A stretch of DNA of 64,000 nucleotides from Cryptomeria japonica (taxonomy: Eukaryota; Streptophyta; Pinopsida; Cupressales; Cupressaceae), in contig NC_081407.1 of NCBI RefSeq assembly GCF_030272615.1, positions 147,123,744 through 147,187,743 on the forward strand, written 5' to 3'. Below, piece after piece: positions 32,358 through 43,212 of this stretch; position 1 is the stretch's first letter, and every line of letters starts with the position of its first letter. The translations under genes were made by a program, and so were the position numbers. Under the pieces are notes generated by a model. It saw only the letters and a list, made by a program, of their open reading frames with translations. It was not told the origin of the DNA and made no database searches.

Positions 32358-33776
32358 CTAAACTTCTCTCCTTTTCTCATCCACTTTGGCTTTCAATTTT
32401 TTAGTGGATTCAAGGATGGCCTTCTTAACCTGCTCTTGAGCTTCCTTGATGGTTTGAGTGAAGTCTTCTGCTTGCCCACTCTTCATTTCCAAACTACTAA
32501 GGTCTCTCAACTCACATACTCCTCTTGGATGTCTGCCATAGACAACCTCAAAAGGACTTATACCAGTGGTTCTATTCACACTATCATTATATGCATACTC
32601 TACTTGAGAAATGATTAGGTCCCATGTTTGGCCATACTCCTTAGTTAAACACCTCAACAAGCTACCTAACACCCTATTGATGACTTCAGTTTGACCATCT
32701 GTTTGTGGATGGTAAGCTGAGCTAAATGACATGTTGGTTCCTAGTCTCATCCATAATGTTTGCCAAAAATGACCCATGAACTTGTTGTCCCTATCTGAAA
32801 CAATTCTTAAAGGGAGTCCATGAATCCTAAAAATCTCCTTGAAGAAGAGATGTGCAACATAGATTGCATCATGTGTAGTCTTACATGGGATAAAATGACT
32901 CATTTTGGAAAATCTATCTACTACCACATAGATGTTGTCCATACCTATTTTTGTCTTGGGAAGTCCTACTACAAAGTCCATGCTTATACATTCCCAAGGT
33001 CTATTAGGAACCGGTAATGGTTGATATAAACCGGCATTGCTTGATCCACCTTTGGCTCTTTGGCATACACCACATTGTTCTACATATCTTTTCACATCCC
33101 TTGGCAACTTTGGCCAATAGTAGTACCTTTGTACTAAATATAGGGTCTTATTAATCCCAAAGTGTCCACTCAAACTGCCATTATGTTTCTCTTGGATGAG
33201 TTTTTCCCTCATGGATCCCCTAGGTACACACAACTGGTTACCCTTGAACAAGAGACCATTTTGGAGAGTGTAATCTGCATACTTACCATGGAAATGGTTC
33301 TCAAACTCTTTGCAAACCTTGTAAGCTATTGAAAAGTCTTCATCTCCTTCATAAAGGTCTTTGAAACCTTCTATTCCTATGCTCTGCAACTGTAACTCTT
33401 GAACTGTCAACAACTTCCTGCTCAATGCATCTGCCACCTTGTTAAGCTGCCCCTTCTTATGCTTGATGGTGAAGGTGAAGGATTGGAGGTATTCCATCCA
33501 TTTTATATGCCCATTGCTTAGCTTCTCTTGAGTGTTTATGTAACTCAATGCTTGACTGTCTGTGAACACTACAAATTCTTTTGGAAGTAGGTAATGCCTC
33601 CATTTTTTAAGAGACTGCACTAATGCATACAACTCTAGGTCATAGGCTGAGTACTTCTTATTTGCTTCATTAAGCTTCTCACTGAAAAATGCCATAGGTC
33701 TTCCCTCTTGACTCAACACACCACCTACTGCAACTCCACTTGCATCACACTCCAAGGTGAATAGCTTATCAAACAT
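32358..33776 (-). CDS. Element E RNase H and integrase, long open block
   Basis: 472 codons without a stop. It starts with RNase H (FTLECDASGVAVGGVLSQEG, YSAYDLELYALV, FVVFTDSQALSYI, HKKGQLNKVADALSRK). The integrase zinc domain follows (HNGSLSGHFGINKT ... YVEQCGVCQRAKG). The integrase core has all three acidic residues (ISMDFVVGLPKT, RIVSDRDNKFMGHFW and HPQTDGQTEVINRVLG). It belongs to the Gypsy order RT, RNase H, integrase. Upstream, a single stop (about 33807) separates it from RT. It ends at KVDEKRREV, where a frame change leads into the next block. The catalytic sites look intact. Confidence 0.9.
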   Translation of the reverse strand: MFDKLFTLECDASGVAVGGVLSQEGRPMAFFSEKLNEANKKYSAYDLELYALVQSLKKWRHYLLPKEFVVFTDSQALSYINTQEKLSNGHIKWMEYLQSFTFTIKHKKGQLNKVADALSRKLLTVQELQLQSIGIEGFKDLYEGDEDFSIAYKVCKEFENHFHGKYADYTLQNGLLFKGNQLCVPRGSMREKLIQEKHNGSLSGHFGINKTLYLVQRYYYWPKLPRDVKRYVEQCGVCQRAKGGSSNAGLYQPLPVPNRPWECISMDFVVGLPKTKIGMDNIYVVVDRFSKMSHFIPCKTTHDAIYVAHLFFKEIFRIHGLPLRIVSDRDNKFMGHFWQTLWMRLGTNMSFSSAYHPQTDGQTEVINRVLGSLLRCLTKEYGQTWDLIISQVEYAYNDSVNRTTGISPFEVVYGRHPRGVCELRDLSSLEMKSGQAEDFTQTIKEAQEQVKKAILESTKKLKAKVDEKRREV

Positions 33777-34675
33777 AGGTAGGATAAGGATGGGTTTTGT
33801 GGCTACTTCCTATTTCAACAATTGAAATGCTTTGTCTCCCTGCTCAGTCCATTCAAAATTAGTTCTAAGACCTCCTTTAATGGTGTCAAGGACTAGTGCA
33901 CATATACCACTAAAATTCCTCACAAATTTCCTATAAAATTGAGCTAATCCATGGAAACTTCTAACTTCAGTCCCTATTTTAGGTGCAGGCCAATTCAAGA
34001 TTGCCTCCACTTTTCTTGGATCCGTCTTCAAGGTTCCTTAAGACACCACAAATCCTAAATAAACCAGCTCTTGCTTCAAGAAGTCACACTTCTCAAGATT
34101 GATGGATAGCTTCTCCTCATGCAACCTTTCTAAAACTAACCTCAAATGCTCAAGGTGTTCTTCCTTGGTTCTACTATAGATGAGAATGTCATCTAGGTAC
34201 ACCACCACAAATCTGCCTGTGAAATCCTTCAACACCTCATTCATCAACCTCATGAAGGTGCTTGGAGCATTAGTAAGCCCAAATGGCATCACAAGCCATT
34301 CATACAATCCATCTATGGTTTTAAAACTAGTCTTCCACTCATCACCCTCCTTAATTCTTATCTGGTGATAACCACTTTTAAGGTCTAGCTTGGTAAAATA
34401 CATAGCCCCTCCTAAAAAATCCATTAGATCCTTTATTCTAGGAATAGGAAACCTATAACTTATGGTAATCCTATTGATTTCTCTTGAGTCAGTGCATAGT
34501 CTCCACTCACCTCCTTTTTTTGATGCTAGCACTACCGGGACTGCACATGGGTTGATGCTCTTCTTAATCAGTCCTTGTTCCAATAACTCCTGCACTTGCC
34601 TTGCTACCTCCTTATTCTGATCAGGTGTGAGCTTATATGCAGCCTTGTTAGGTAAGGATGCACCAGGAACAAAGT
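33777..34675 (-). CDS. Element E reverse transcriptase
   Basis: Gypsy [22 protein letters not shown] opens it, followed by [54 protein letters not shown] and the catalytic [11 protein letters not shown] (about 34178-34210). It ends with [10 protein letters not shown] and a stop at 34035-34037, then [20 protein letters not shown] in the next block (33810-34031). So one stop inside the thumb/connection and one before RNase H interrupt an otherwise good frame. The residues before 34595 ([17 protein letters not shown]) are in the same frame back to about 34685, where a shift from the protease frame occurs. Confidence 0.9.
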
Positions 34676-35695
34676 CTATTGATGATTTATGGACCTTCTT
34701 GGTGGGAGTGTTGCAGGTGCTCCATCACTCACTATGTCCTTATACTCTTGCAACATGTGCTTCACCTCCTTGGGTATTTCTACCTGAAACTTGTTTGCTT
34801 TCTCCTTTGGCTTCAAAAAGATGGCACACTTCACTATCTCCTCCTCATGTAGCAAATTTAGGAACTCTTTACCAGTAGCCATTAAAACACTAGGTGTTTT
34901 TGAAGTGCCCTCTTCATCCTCTATCAAAGATTGAATCTTGAAAGTCTTTTTGTCCTTCTTGAATGATATGGAGTTCTCCTCTCCATCATAGATCACCTTC
35001 CTATCAAATTGCCAGGGTCTTCCTAGCAATAAGTGACATGCATCCATAGGCAACACATCACAAATGATCTTGTCCTTGTATCCTCCAATAGAAAACTCTA
35101 CCCAAGTTTGCTCATTGACTAGCACACTCTGTCCTTTGTTCAACCAAGTCACTTTGTAAGGATTGGTGTGGGGTATTCTTGTGAGTTTCAACTTCCTAAC
35201 TGCCTCTTCTGAGATGATGTTGTTAGTTGAGCCTGTATCAACTATCACCTTGTACACTTTACCAAGAACTTTGCATCTCACCCTAAACAATGCTCTCATA
35301 TGTTTGGGTTCCTCCTTAACCGGCTGTCTAATCAAAATCCTATTGAACATTAGATTCTCACCAAATTTTGATTCAATCTGGTCCACATCTGGTGTCTTGC
35401 TGCTTGAAGAGTCTTCTTGTGCATAAACAACCCTCTTTCCACTGTTTGATGTGGTAGGCTTGTCAGGGCATCTATATGTTGGGTGTCCCAATTGTCCACA
35501 ATTGTAACACTTCATAGTTGCAAAATAGGAGTTACCTCTGCCAGTACCTCTACCCCTATTTGGACCACCTTGTGCACCTCTTCCTTTGGAATGTCCTCCT
35601 CTGAGATTGGTTTCACTACCATGCTCAGTCAACTTGGCTTCTCCTTGGTTCCTTGGCTCATTTTCTTTGCTTTGGTAACCACCTCGGTGATTCAC
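34676..35695 (-). CDS. Element E Gag zinc knuckle and protease
   Basis: Open for 339 codons. An Arg/Gly-rich RNA-binding stretch ([20 protein letters not shown]) precedes a CCHC knuckle [14 protein letters not shown]. The retropepsin follows with [20 protein letters not shown] as active site and [20 protein letters not shown] as the flap-to-dimer region. The C-terminal part [20 protein letters not shown] is the usual link to RT, after which the frame is lost near 34690. Together with 35786-36499 it gives the Gag-protease half of the polyprotein. Confidence 0.88.
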   Translation of the reverse strand: MNHRGGYQSKENEPRNQGEAKLTEHGSETNLRGGHSKGRGAQGGPNRGRGTGRGNSYFATMKCYNCGQLGHPTYRCPDKPTTSNSGKRVVYAQEDSSSSKTPDVDQIESKFGENLMFNRILIRQPVKEEPKHMRALFRVRCKVLGKVYKVIVDTGSTNNIISEEAVRKLKLTRIPHTNPYKVTWLNKGQSVLVNEQTWVEFSIGGYKDKIICDVLPMDACHLLLGRPWQFDRKVIYDGEENSISFKKDKKTFKIQSLIEDEEGTSKTPSVLMATGKEFLNLLHEEEIVKCAIFLKPKEKANKFQVEIPKEVKHMLQEYKDIVSDGAPATLPPRRSINHQ

Positions 35696-35785
35696 TTGGT
35701 CTCTACCTCTTCCTCTACCCCTGTTGTTGGAGTCTCCTTTCCTTTTGTTCCTCTCTTCTACCTTGAAAGCAAGCTGATGACATTT

Positions 35786-36499
35786 CTAAATAGTAGTAGG
35801 AGTCCATAAGCTTATCTCCTCCTGAATGTTCCACTTTAGGCCGCTTAGATACCTAGCCACCTTGATAGATTCATCTTCTTGAACCTTTGATCTAAGACAA
35901 AGTTTTTGGAATTCTTTGGTGTAGGAGGTTGCATCAAGATTTTTTTGCTTCAATCTTTGTCTCTTCTTATGGAGTTGGATTTCATAATCCTCTAGTAAGT
36001 AGTTCTCCTTAATCTTACTCACCATAGCTTTTCAATTTGCAATTGGAAACTTTCCCATGCTAACCCTTTCTTCTTGCAGGTACTTCCACCATGTCAAAGC
36101 CGCTCCCCTTAATCTTGATTTGGCAACTTTAACCTTCTGAGCCTCTGTCACTCCTTCACACTCAAAGTGGTTTTCCATGCCCTCAATCCATTCCATAACA
36201 ATGTCTATGTCCATTCTTCCACTGAAATGTGGCAATCCTTCAAAGGCTTTGGTGTTCAAAGCCTTGATAGCCTTCACAAAAGGTTCTTCATTGAACAAGG
36301 GATCTGGTTCAGGAATTATGTCATCTATGTCTATAGTTCTCTTGCCTTTACCCTTGGTCTCTTCATCCCAAGGTTCATGTGTTCTCTAATCCACCACTTC
36401 CTGTAGTTTATCCCTTATCTCACTCATTGCTGCTTCAAGGAGCCTATTCTTCTCCTTCTGCTCTTCTACTTCTCTAGCCAGCTCTGCATTAGTAACCAT
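35786..36499 (-). pseudogene. Element E Gag N-terminal part
   Basis: Start chosen at MVTNAELAREVEEQKEKNRL (36499), 80 bp inside the 5' LTR. A TAG near 36388 interrupts it. The capsid core is clear: LPHFSGRMDIDIVMEWIEGM, AKSRLRGAALTWWKYLQEER, then a frame change at 36026-36031 and YTKEFQKLCLRSKVQEDES, KVARYLSGLKWNIQEEIS. This is Retrotrans_gag. Further stops occur near 35786. It forms the particle shell. Confidence 0.85.
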
Positions 36500-36563
36500 T
36501 CTACTCTCCCTTATTGATTCACCAGTATATAGAGACATACACAGTCCAACAAGTCTTTCACTT

Positions 36564-36575
36564 GCTTTGATAACA
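36564..36575 (-). other. Primer-binding site of element E (changed initiator-Met type)
   Basis: The minus strand reads TGTTATCAAAGC just after the ...CATCA end of the 5' LTR. It differs from TGGTATCAGAGC at two places. Confidence 0.6.
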
Positions 36576-36578
36576 ATC

Positions 36579-38186
36579 TGATGGGATGGGGTTTGGGATA
36601 AACTAGCCTAGTCTATTCTCTTGGATCCTTTCCTTGGATCTGTTGGTGTTCTTCTCACACCCTAGGGTCTCTGAGACTCCCCTTGCTTGAGGAATCCCCT
36701 GACCTTGCCCAATCCACCCACCAATGAGTTGCTATGCTACTGCTAAGGTCTCACCTACTCATGAGACTCAAAACCCCTTACTATGGCTAATAAGGGATAA
36801 GGTTTGTTTCACACTTTCCAAGGTATTAGCAAGGTTGTATTAGGTCTTAAACCATGTTTTACATCCCCCCATGTGCCGCCAAGAAGTTTCTACCTTCATC
36901 CTTTCTACCGATTTCACTGTTTTGTGTTTTCTGTTACAAAACAGGGCTACAAGGATTAAGACCAATTAGGCCTCCTACCTGGTCCTTTAGGGCTTTCTCT
37001 CACAAAAAATGCATACACAACCCAAACTACCAAAATGGACTATGAATCAATTGGCAAGGACTCAAGGATTTTCTAGGTTTTGGGCCTCCAAGTGGCCGTA
37101 CAGAGCCTAGGGCAAATTTTGGGGTTTTTAAGGTTTTTGTGAGGGTTTTGTGGTCTGCCTGGGTCATAGTGAAGGTTTTGTGTGTTATCCACCTTTTTTG
37201 GATTGGTGGAGGCTCCTCCTTCACACCAATGATGCTTCTAATACTCCTCTGCACTTCCTCCAAAGGATGCACTCACCACTATTCAACCTTGCTCTCCAAG
37301 ACCTCTGCACCAACAACCATTCCTAACCAGGCACTGTCCAGTCTCGCCTAGCAATGGGTCTTTGCTTGGCCTTCCTACATTTTCAAGGGCCCTTCTTGCA
37401 TGGGAATATAGTACAGGGTCTCCACATCCATTCCCCATGGTGTCATGGTGGTTCCATAATGGGGAATGGAGTTAAGACTTCATTTACACAATCCTGTCCA
37501 AAACTGGACAGTAAGAAGACAGTTTTCAAACTATTTACAAGCACACTCACTCTGAAAGTAAAAACCTAAACTAATTTCTTGAAATGAAAGTATTTACACC
37601 ATGAAAAAAATTCCACATAGATTTGGATGTTTCTCAATCCATTAGCTTTCTTGTTTTCTTCATTCAAACTGACTGGTAACAGTTTTATAGTCATAGTCTG
37701 ATCTCTTTGCTAGGGTCGTACAATGTCTGACATCCAACCCATGAATTTAGGGTTTGCAAGTACTTATACTACCTTTTCCTTTGTCTATGTGCCCAAACTA
37801 AGGTTTTCCATGCTAACCTAAAGAACTTGACATCATGGTGGAAAAGTTGCTTGATAACTTTTAAAAGTTGTCATGCAACTTTTGCAACTTTTGAGCAACT
37901 TTCCCAATGTTGCTTTTTATGACTCCTAGACTCACAATGGGCCAACCTAAGGACACCAAAATGTTAGAAAGGACCCCTAAACACTTCAAGGACACACATA
38001 CCCTCCATTTTCATTAAAATCACAATTGTGACTCATGACCCCTAAGATCTACACTAGGACCCTAACTAGGACCTAGTCTAGCACACATGAGCTCATAGCT
38101 CTTATTCATGTACAATGGATTCATAAGAAGCATAGGACCAACAAAATAAATAAAGATAAAGAGTTTGGAAGGGTTCTCCTACACCA
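36579..38186 (-). repeat. 5' LTR of element E (minus sense)
   Basis: 1608 bp partner of 30288-31881 with scattered substitutions and small indels (for example an extra 13-base phrase near 36895). It ends at ACACCA before the ATTAT duplication. Confidence 0.92.
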
Positions 38187-38191
38187 ATTAT

Positions 38192-39427
38192 GGTGAAACT
38201 TTTCCACCTATAGCTAGGATTGAAGTTGTAAGATTATTTCTTGCCTATGATGCACATAAAAACTACAAGGTTTATCAGATGGATGTTAAGTGTGCTTTTT
38301 TGAATGGGGATCTTGATGAGGAAGTTTATATTGAGCACCTTGATGGTTTTTCACTTTCAGATGATAAAAGCATGGTTTGTAGGTTAAAGAAAGCCTTATA
38401 TGGATTGAAATAGGGACCTAGAGCTTGGTATGCAAGGTTGGACAAATATCTTTTAAAGCTTGGTTTTACTAAAGTTAATGCTCACATCATTTTTGGAGGT
38501 GAAGATAAGTTATGCATGGAATTTTATAACAATATGGAGAAATAATTTGAGATGTCTATGATTAGGGAAATGAATTTTTTCTTAGGTTTGTAGATTACTC
38601 AGACTAATAAAGGTTTTTTCATCTGTCAAACTAAGTATGCTAGGGAGATGTTGAAGAAATTTGGTATGGGAGATTCTAAACCGGTTAGTACTCCTATGGT
38701 TACAAGTGAGAAATTGACAAGGAAAGATGAATCTGTATTGGTAAATCCTACAAGATACAAGTCTATGATTGGAGGTCTGCTATATTTGACTTAGACTAGA
38801 CCGGATATAATGAATGTTGTTTGCATTGCATCAAGATATCAAAGTGATCCTAGAGAAAATCATGAGAGTGCAGTGAAAATGATTTTTAGATACTTACAAG
38901 GAACATCTAAATATGGTTTGTGGTACCCTAAAGATGATGACTTTAATTTATGTGCATATACAGATGTAGATTGGGCCGGTGATGTTGATGACCGAAAAAG
39001 TACTTTCGATGGAGCTTTCTTTCTTGGAAAGAAACTTATTTCATGGATCAATTAGAAACAATCATGTACTTCTTTATCTACTATTGAAGATGAGTATGTT
39101 GCTGTTGCTACTAACTATACACAATTTCTATGGATGAAGAAAATTTTGAAGGACATAAAAGTGCATTGCAATGGACCAATAGTTATTCACCATGATAACT
39201 CTGATGCTATAGACATATCAAAGAATCCAATATTTCACTCTAAGACAAAGCACATATCTATCAAGTATAAATTTTTGAAGGAGAAGGTGGAAGAAAATGA
39301 AGTTAGATTGGTTTATGTGAACACTAAAGAGTAGATTGTAGACATCTTCACTAAACCTTTTCGTAAAGAATCATTTGAGCACCTTAGAGACAGATTAGGG
39401 GTTTCTACCCCTCCAACAGAAAACTGA
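38192..39427 (+). pseudogene. Element D reverse transcriptase (second part) and RNase H
   Basis: Resumes the RT of D after element E: YQMDVKCAFLNGDLDEEVYI, KSMVCRLKKALYGLK, a stop, then PRAWYARLDKYLLKLGFTK. Next to it TKVNAHIIFGGED lacks about 20 codons, including the catalytic Asp-Asp, when set against TKGNTDSN ... DDIIFGG in element I. RNase H follows (CAYTDVDWAGDVDDRKS, STIEDEYVAVAT, VIHHDNSDAIDISKNP) and the pol end VDIFTKPFRKESFEHLRDRL, stop at 39425-39427. There are stops at about 38411, 38542, 38591, 38792, 39053 and 39332. It cannot be active. Confidence 0.88.
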
Positions 39428-39778
39428 TTGATGCTATTTGGCATCAATCCGATATGCATTATCAGAGATATTATTTATTCCAGATTGATGTGGTGATGCT
39501 ACTACTTAGTGAGAGTAGTTAGTTTTGTGATTCTATGGTTAATGTTTTTGCTTTGATATTTTTGTCATATTTCTGGCATTGATGTCAAAGGGGGAGAGAT
39601 ATTCATGTGAAAAACTTGAGATATATACATTAGGGGGAGAAATTTGCAAAAATTAATTGAGATATCATCTACAGGGAGAGTATGGATCATAAATTTATTG
39701 CTATATTCTTGTGTGGGAGATTTGTTTGGCTTTTCTTGGCACTTGGATATTTTCCACATCTAGTGTTGCCATTAATGG
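39428..39778 (+). other. Element D 3' untranslated region
   Basis: 350 bp with several purine-rich runs (AAAGGGGGAGAGA near 39587, TTAGGGGGAGAAA near 39631) that resemble extra polypurine tracts. No gene. Confidence 0.55.
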
Positions 39779-39791
39779 AAAAGGGGGAGAT
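39779..39791 (+). other. Polypurine tract of element D
   Basis: AAAAGGGGGAGAT directly before the TG of the 3' LTR. Confidence 0.85.
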
Positions 39792-41044
39792 TGTTGGACA
39801 TTTGGAGGAATTGATTATGTGTTGCATTGATGTTTTGTCATTGATGTCAACACTCACTATTTTGGCCGCTTTACCGGTATCCTTCTGGTCCGGGTAGATT
39901 GTTTGGTTTCTAGTTGGATTAGATCATGATGATCCAGTATACTCTGGTATGCTTTGCCTTTTGGAATTGGCTTAGATTTTCTATTCATGCTATTCAGATT
40001 CATGTTCAGTCAGTTGGTTTTGATTTGGTGATGGGATGCTATCTTATATGCTGGTAAGCTTGGTTTGTTGATCCAGTGAGGGTTTCACCAACAAAGGTTT
40101 GTTGAAGATCTTTTGATATTATGCATAAGTGGTGTTGGTGCAGCTTCTAGTAGAGATTTAGGATGTTGATGGTGATCATGTTTGAGACTTGGCTGATTGG
40201 GATTATTACTTTAGCTTGTCTGTGGACCTAAATGGGGTCTGGGTCTATCTAGGTTTTGGACCAACTTAATGTAACATGTTGTTTGGACTTCTCGATGTGC
40301 TTTCGGGATGTCTTATGGGTTGGATATTCTTTGTTTGGTCTCAGGTCGACATGTTTTGTAATTTTGTAATTGCTTTATTGTCTGGTAGCTGACCTTATTG
40401 TTTATGGTCGAGGGTTTGTATATATATGATGTAAGATGTAATTGTAGATCAGGAGATGGATTATAAGGAATAAGGAAAGGATGTATAGGAGCGAATAATG
40501 TAATAATCATTCATGCAGAGGATTTGGTCAATTATTGGACATCGAGTTGGGTTTATGTAAGAGGATTAAGTCTTTTGGTATTGAGCTTAACCAAAACTAT
40601 ATTTAGGCATAGGAGATGCTATCATTGCAGTTCATTATTCCTTCCAGATTGTAGACTAGATTTCTATGTAGTCAGTTAGACTCCTTTTGTAATGAGCAGT
40701 GTGCTCTAGGTTGTTGACCTTCCTGCAAGTGCAGGCCCCTCAACTTGTAATCACATACTTATTGGAGAAGTATTATCTGACTGTGGGTAGGCTTCCTACC
40801 ATGGTTTTTCCCTTTACCAGGTTTTCCATGTACAAATATTGGTGTCATGTGGATGGTATTTATTCTCTAATTATTTCTTGTGCTTAATTGGCATATCTGC
40901 TATTTTGGTAATTGGTTTATATATTCCGGTATTGATCTTATGTGTTTTGATATTAAAGTTTTAATTGCTTAAGGTTCTAGTAATCTAGTGACAACTGATT
41001 CACCCCCCTCCTAGTTGTCTTTTGGTTATTTGAAATGTCTAACA
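39792..41044 (+). repeat. 3' LTR of element D
   Basis: 1253 bp, pairs with 26174-27430. It ends TGTCTAACA and is followed by ACTCC (41045-41049), near-match of the left duplication ACTGC. Confidence 0.92.
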
Positions 41045-41089
41045 ACTCCAAGATTTCCATCAGTTTTCCTCCCCCTAAGTCCAAAAGCC

Positions 41090-42273
41090 CTAGTTACCAA
41101 ATGGAGATTCTTCATCAGATTCAGGTATAGATCCATTATCTACCTTCGATTCATCCTTATTTACCCACATCTTCTTATGTTGATCACTGATCTCATCTAC
41201 TTTTTCCTTTCCCTTTTCATCTGATTTGTTCTTGTCAACCGGAGCACTATTTTTGCTTCTGCAAAATTTTGCAATATGACCGATTTTGTTGCATGCTCGA
41301 CAAACACCGTTATTCTTCATGGGTCTGAAGTTCATCTGATTTTGTCTTGTCCTACACTATTTAGAAATATGTCAAAACATTCCACAAGCATAGCATCTTT
41401 TATTTTGAAAGTTATTCATTACTTCTTTAAACACATTTGAGTTGTGTCCCAAATTATTGCATATAAAACACTGACTCGTAAAGGTAGGTACATTATTCAT
41501 GTTGTTCATCATATTGTTTTTATTCATCATTCCATTATTCATCTTACTTCTACACTAAATCTCCATATGACTAATATTGTTGCAAGTAAAACATCTACCA
41601 TTGAATTTATGAGCATTAGGTTGTCTTACCAGAGGATTATTTCTTTTCTTCTGATCAGGTTTTGCATTGCCTTGTCCAAATCTGGAGGATCTCATTTTTC
41701 AAATCCTAGGCTTTTCTTATCCTTTCCATGTCTTTAACTTTCCAGCATCTCATCAAGCCTCACTAAACTAGCTTTGAATTTGTCTTTATATTCATTAGCA
41801 GTAGCAAGTTCATCCCTCAAGGTAGCAATCTATCTTTCAAGTTCTTGATCATTATTCATTATTTGTGTCAACTCAAGCTTCAACTAATCATTCTCATAGG
41901 TAAGACTAAAGCATTCATCAACTCTTTCCTTCAACGATTGTGCCGGATTCTCTTCATTATTCTTTCGATCTTCAATCTCCTTAGCTAGCATCATCACAAT
42001 GGATTGCATCTCATTCTTCAAAGAATCATTCTCTCTCTCAAGCTTGTCAGCTTCATCAACTTTATTCTGGTATTCCATGATTTGATCTTCTTTCTCCTTT
42101 AACTTGTTCATTAATTACTTCCTCTTTTCTCTATAGATACTTGCTTGATCCTTCAACTCACTAATGAATTCATCAACAACATTTAGGTTCTTCTTCAAGG
42201 TATAGATCTCACTTCTAGCAACATCAAGATCCTCAAGTGCCACATTGAGTTGTCTTTGAAAAATGGAATCCAT
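41090..42273 (-). pseudogene. Element G ORF1: coiled-coil protein with four zinc knuckles
   Basis: ATG at 42273 (MDSIFQRQLNVALEDLDVAR), 55 bp inside the primer site. The first half is heptad-rich coiled coil (EIYTLKKNLNVVDEFISELK, LMNKLKEKEDQIMEYQNKVD, LKNEMQSIVMMLAKEIEDRK). Then SLVRLDEMLES ... DKKSLGFEK recalls the DKxGLGF motif of plant Copia Gags. Four CCHC-like units follow: CFTCNNISHMEI (last Cys after a stop), CFICNNLGHNSNVF, CYACGMF*HISK and the intact CRACNKIGHIAKFC (about 41305-41264). The end is an acidic tail to a stop near 41090. Stops in the coil (42115, 41884) and zinc region break it. The usual Copia Gag N-terminal domain is absent. Likely role: RNA binding or particle assembly for G. 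Confidence 0.65.
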
Positions 42274-42327
42274 TGAATCAATCTCCCAGATCTTCCTCAA
42301 GCAGTTAAGCTTCCTCAAAGGAACTAG

Positions 42328-42339
42328 GCTCTGACACCA
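42328..42339 (-). other. Primer-binding site of element G
   Basis: The minus strand reads TGGTGTCAGAGC, two bases after the ...CTAACA LTR end. One base differs from the initiator-Met type site. Confidence 0.8.
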
Positions 42340-42341
42340 AT

Positions 42342-43212
42342 TGTTAGATTCAGGGATCACCAAGAGGGGGGTGAATCAATGATCTACTGAAAGTCAGATC
42401 CATAAACTTATTCTTTATCCACCGGTTAACAATGCACAACATAAAAGAACATAAACATGCAAAAAAGAATCTAGAAATCCACAACACCATAATTTTTTAT
42501 GTGGAAACCCAGAAAGGGAAAAACCACGGTGGGGCTAGAACCCATAGTATTCATATACTATGGCCAGGAGTACATAAATATTACATACACGGGGACTGCA
42601 CTTCCATTCAGGCTCACTGCCTAGAGCTCATTGCTCAATTACAATTGCTCGGAAGGCTACAACCTTCAGGAAAGTCTCATTGACTTACAATTTTATTACA
42701 ATGAAATGAACTCTCAAATAGCATCTCCTAATGCAATAATGATTTCCGATTAAGCACCGAATCTCTGATTGTCTTCGCTCTATAAATACCTCATCTCTAT
42801 CTTAGTCAGCTACCAGATTGAATGTGTATGTGAAACTATGCTCAATCACACCAAAATAGATCACCACACCATGATACATACCAAAAATCAATCACCAAAT
42901 CGATTTTATATATCCAGTCTTAACACAAAAGAAATCTCCTTCAAGTCGGCTTCAAGAAGTGTAACATGTAGCTCTAAGTTGGCTTCAATCTTGAACAAAA
43001 CATAGCACCGGACCAAAAGAGTGTATTCACACACTTCCTAAGGATCTTATAATTCATCAAGAACACAAAATCAACCACCAAAAACACCGCAATCATCAGA
43101 AATCATTCCAGATCAAAAAATTACTGAAATACCCTATTTTACCAATTAACTACATACTAGTTAACTCCATCTTCCGGATAAGATGAATCATGATTGTCGG
43201 ATCGAATCACCA
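42342..43212 (-). repeat. LTR of element G (5' LTR, minus sense)
   Basis: About 871 bp. The left end TGTTAGATTC (plus strand) abuts the primer site. The right end is placed at 43212 because LINE coding sequence resumes at 43213. It contains AGAGGGGGGTGAATCA and GTGGAAACCC..CCACGGTGGGG blocks shared by the Copia LTRs of A, D and H. The partner LTR lies outside the window, so the exact right end and its duplication (AGAAA expected) are unconfirmed. Confidence 0.7.

Larger units (their letters stand above)
30288..38186 (-). mobile_element. Element E: Ty3/Gypsy chromovirus retrotransposon
   Basis: Minus-strand element with LTRs 30288-31881 and 36579-38186. Gag, protease, RT, RNase H, integrase and a decayed chromodomain run from 36499 down to about 31930. 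Exact ATTAT duplications lie at 30283-30287 and 38187-38191, within the RT gene of D. A polypurine tract (GGAGGGGGAGTA on the minus strand, about 31882-31895) and a changed initiator-Met primer site (36564-36575) support the polarity. Its pol frame has only a few single lesions, the least decay in the window. Confidence 0.93.
26174..41044 (+). mobile_element. Element D: Ty1/Copia retrotransposon, interrupted by element E
   Basis: 5' LTR 26174-27430, primer site 27433-27444, gag from 27488, protease, integrase, RT (split by element E at 30287/38187), RNase H to 39427, polypurine tract 39779-39791 and 3' LTR 39792-41044. The flanking ACTGC and ACTCC agree at four of five bases. Without E it is about 7 kb. 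It is the same lineage as element I: both have the integrase phrase IAQIDESWLWHKRLCH. It is flanked on both sides by minus-strand sequence that I assign to element G. Confidence 0.9.

Noticed and set aside
32247-32618. Plus-strand ORF of 123 codons in element E
   Set aside because: It lies antisense to the integrase end, with no promoter or domain.
41045-41089. 3' LTR start of element G after a purine-rich CTTAGGGGGAGG (minus strand)
   Set aside because: The sequence after the purine run does not resemble the start of the G LTR at 43212, so the purine run is not shown to be a polypurine tract.
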